A stretch of 13,885 nucleotides of DNA from a bacterium (lineage in GTDB: Bacteria; Planctomycetota; J058; JAJDCP01): assembly GCA_030428695.1 (NCBI GenBank), contig JAUIEM010000270.1:1-13885 (forward strand). Reading direction: 5' to 3'. Below the pieces are notes generated by a model, which saw nothing but the letters and a program-made list of their open reading frames with translations, was not told the origin of the DNA and ran no database searches. This document shows positions 12,605 to 13,885 of the stretch, piece by piece. Numbering within the stretch: the first letter of the stretch is position 1; the number at the start of each line of letters is the position of its first letter. The position numbers and the translations under genes were made by a program.

Positions 12605-13885
12605 ATGGCGATCGTCCACCGTATCGGCCAGGCCGAAAACGCGAGCGAGACCAAGGCGATCCAGCACCTCGCCAAGGTTCTGCCAAAAAACTACGTCATC
12701 TTCCACAACTTTGAGGTCACCGGCGGGGGCGGCCTGCCCTATGAGTACGACATCGCCGTCGCCGGCGAGTACGGCGTCTACCACGTCGAGGTCAAGGGCT
12801 ACCGCGGCCGCATCCGCGGCGACACCCGGCAGTGGACCTTCGAGAACGGCGCGGTGTTTCCCAGCCCGATCCCCCTCGCGAACAAGAAGACCAAGATCCT
12901 CGCGAGCAAGCTCAAGCGCCATCATCGCTCCCTCGGGCGGGTGTTCTGCCAGACCGTGATCCTGCTCAGCGACGCGAGCGCCCGGCCGCAGCTCAAGGAC
13001 GACCAGGCCGAGCGCGTCGTGTTGCTCGACCAGGTGGCCGAGGTGCTGACCCACCCGCGCTTCCTGCCGGTCCGCACCGAGAGCATCCTGCCGCATCACG
13101 ACAAGATCTGCGAGGCGCTCTTCGGCACCCGGCCCTGCACGAAGCTCAAGACGATCGGGCTGTACAACCTCGTCGAGCGCATCAACCAGACCGACACGCG
13201 CAGCGTCTTCCTCGCCGAGCACCGCTACATCAAGACCCAGCCGAAGACGATCCTCAAGGTGTTCCACTTCGACATCTACGCGAAGGAAGCCGAGAAGCAG
13301 CGCCAGATCGACGCGATCTTCCGCGACCAGAACGCCCTGCGCCTGCTCGGCCAGCACCCGAACATCATCGCGACCGGCGACTTCTTCGCCTGGGACGACA
13401 ACCGCTTCGTCCTGCCGACCGAGTACATCGAGCACGCGCGGCCGCTGAAGGAGCTGCTCGACGAGGACGTGCTCAGCCGCATCCCCTGGCAGGAGAAGGC
13501 CGACCTGATCGCCAAGACCGCCCGCGGCCTGCGCCACGCCCATCGCAACGGCGTCGTGCACCGGGACGTGCGGCCCGAGAACATCGTGATCGCGCCGGGG
13601 GGCCGGGTCAAGCTGGTCAACTTCGACCTCGCCCTCCTGCCCGAGGCCCTGCTCGAGCCCGACGCGGACAGCCTGCGCCGCCGCTTCGACCCGCGCACCT
13701 CCGCCCCCGAGCTGTTCGCCCGGCCGACCGCCGCCGCGCCCCGCTCCGACCTCTACTCCCTGGGGGTGCTGTTCTTCCGGCTGTTGACCGGCCGCCACCC
13801 CTACGCCGACGTCAAGGCGCTGGTGCGCGGCGATGCGGTGCCGTTCCGCTCGACGCTGCTCGTCGACGCGCTCAAGGAGCAGACC
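12605..13885 (+). CDS. NERD nuclease-related domain fused to a kinase-like domain (partial, runs off the right edge)
   Basis: 427 residues are visible, with no stop before the window ends. The N-terminus is a NERD domain (about 8-120): E15, then YEYDIAV with D49, then HVEVKG with E62 and K64. This D-X12-E-V-K layout is that of PD-(D/E)xK-type nucleases. A kinase-like domain follows (about 195-427): a candidate ATP lysine K218 (TILKVF), HRDVRPEN with D321, APE in the TSAPEL segment, and SDLYSLGVLFFRLLTGRHPY. The glycine loop is not recognisable and DFG is NFD (339-341), 18 residues after D321 as expected. The metal-binding Asp is thus replaced, suggesting weak or no kinase activity. ATG 12605 has GGGAGGAAGCG upstream. 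The gene is divergent, 77 bp from the kinase-FGE gene. NERD-kinase fusions are known in bacteria, some tied to phage defence; the role here is open. Confidence 0.88.
   Translation, partial: MAIVHRIGQAENASETKAIQHLAKVLPKNYVIFHNFEVTGGGGLPYEYDIAVAGEYGVYHVEVKGYRGRIRGDTRQWTFENGAVFPSPIPLANKKTKILASKLKRHHRSLGRVFCQTVILLSDASARPQLKDDQAERVVLLDQVAEVLTHPRFLPVRTESILPHHDKICEALFGTRPCTKLKTIGLYNLVERINQTDTRSVFLAEHRYIKTQPKTILKVFHFDIYAKEAEKQRQIDAIFRDQNALRLLGQHPNIIATGDFFAWDDNRFVLPTEYIEHARPLKELLDEDVLSRIPWQEKADLIAKTARGLRHAHRNGVVHRDVRPENIVIAPGGRVKLVNFDLALLPEALLEPDADSLRRRFDPRTSAPELFARPTAAAPRSDLYSLGVLFFRLLTGRHPYADVKALVRGDAVPFRSTLLVDALKEQT

Noticed and set aside
8889..12959. Continuation of the phosphatase frame to 12959 as a giant protein
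   Set aside because: It is antisense to the EAL and kinase-FGE genes, both of which have full motif sets. The translation is repetitive and lacks any domain.
12524..13798. Minus-strand 424-codon frame opposite the NERD-kinase
   Set aside because: The plus strand encodes NERD and kinase motifs in frame from a strong ribosome site; the minus frame is a GC-rich shadow.

Overview
The window is very GC-rich bacterial DNA, densely coding, with strong third-position G/C bias and almost no intergenic space. I see eleven genes plus one cut by the right edge, and no rRNA, tRNA, insertion sequence or CRISPR array. The gene content suggests a Planctomycetota-like bacterium with large cells and much eukaryote-like signalling: a membrane Ser/Thr kinase fused to a formylglycine-generating-enzyme (FGE/sulfatase-modifying) domain, a NERD-kinase fusion, a dual-specificity phosphatase, a kinase-tail-like TPR protein, and a homologue of the eukaryotic ERG2/sigma-1 receptor family. 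This lineage call is an inference; a myxobacterium-like or other high-GC genome is not excluded.

Layout, left to right. 1-203: no gene, but a possible promoter pointing out of the window. 204-2571 (minus strand): a membrane-anchored TPR-like protein followed by a TatA translocase subunit. 2693-4662 (plus): the ERG2/sigma-1-like protein followed 26-32 bp later by a secreted HExxH zinc peptidase, probably an operon. 4655-7451 (minus): PAP2 membrane phosphatase, an unrecognised protein with its own good promoter, and an isoaspartyl peptidase/asparaginase whose end overlaps the zinc peptidase tail to tail. 7662-about 8863 (plus): a T4-type (GH24) lysozyme and a dual-specificity phosphatase. 8889-12527 (minus): the kinase-FGE receptor followed by a GGDEF(degenerate)-EAL c-di-GMP phosphodiesterase. 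12605 to the right edge (plus): a NERD-kinase protein, divergent from the kinase-FGE gene.

Most genes lie in short two- or three-gene units on alternating strands. Two themes recur. One is protein phosphorylation and second-messenger signalling at 8181-13885: a phosphatase, two kinase-fold proteins and an EAL phosphodiesterase. The other is membrane or lipid biology at 2693-7451: the ERG2/sigma-1 homologue and the PAP2 enzyme. The most unusual gene is the ERG2/sigma-1 homologue. From memory it aligns without gaps to human sigma-1 receptor from human residue 34 onward. It keeps both acidic ligand-pocket residues (D93 and E139, matching human D126 and E172) and lacks only the N-terminal membrane helix. 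The second is the NERD-kinase, whose nuclease motif looks intact but whose kinase DFG reads NFD. It lies at the edge, so any partner genes of a possible defence or stress system would lie beyond 13885.
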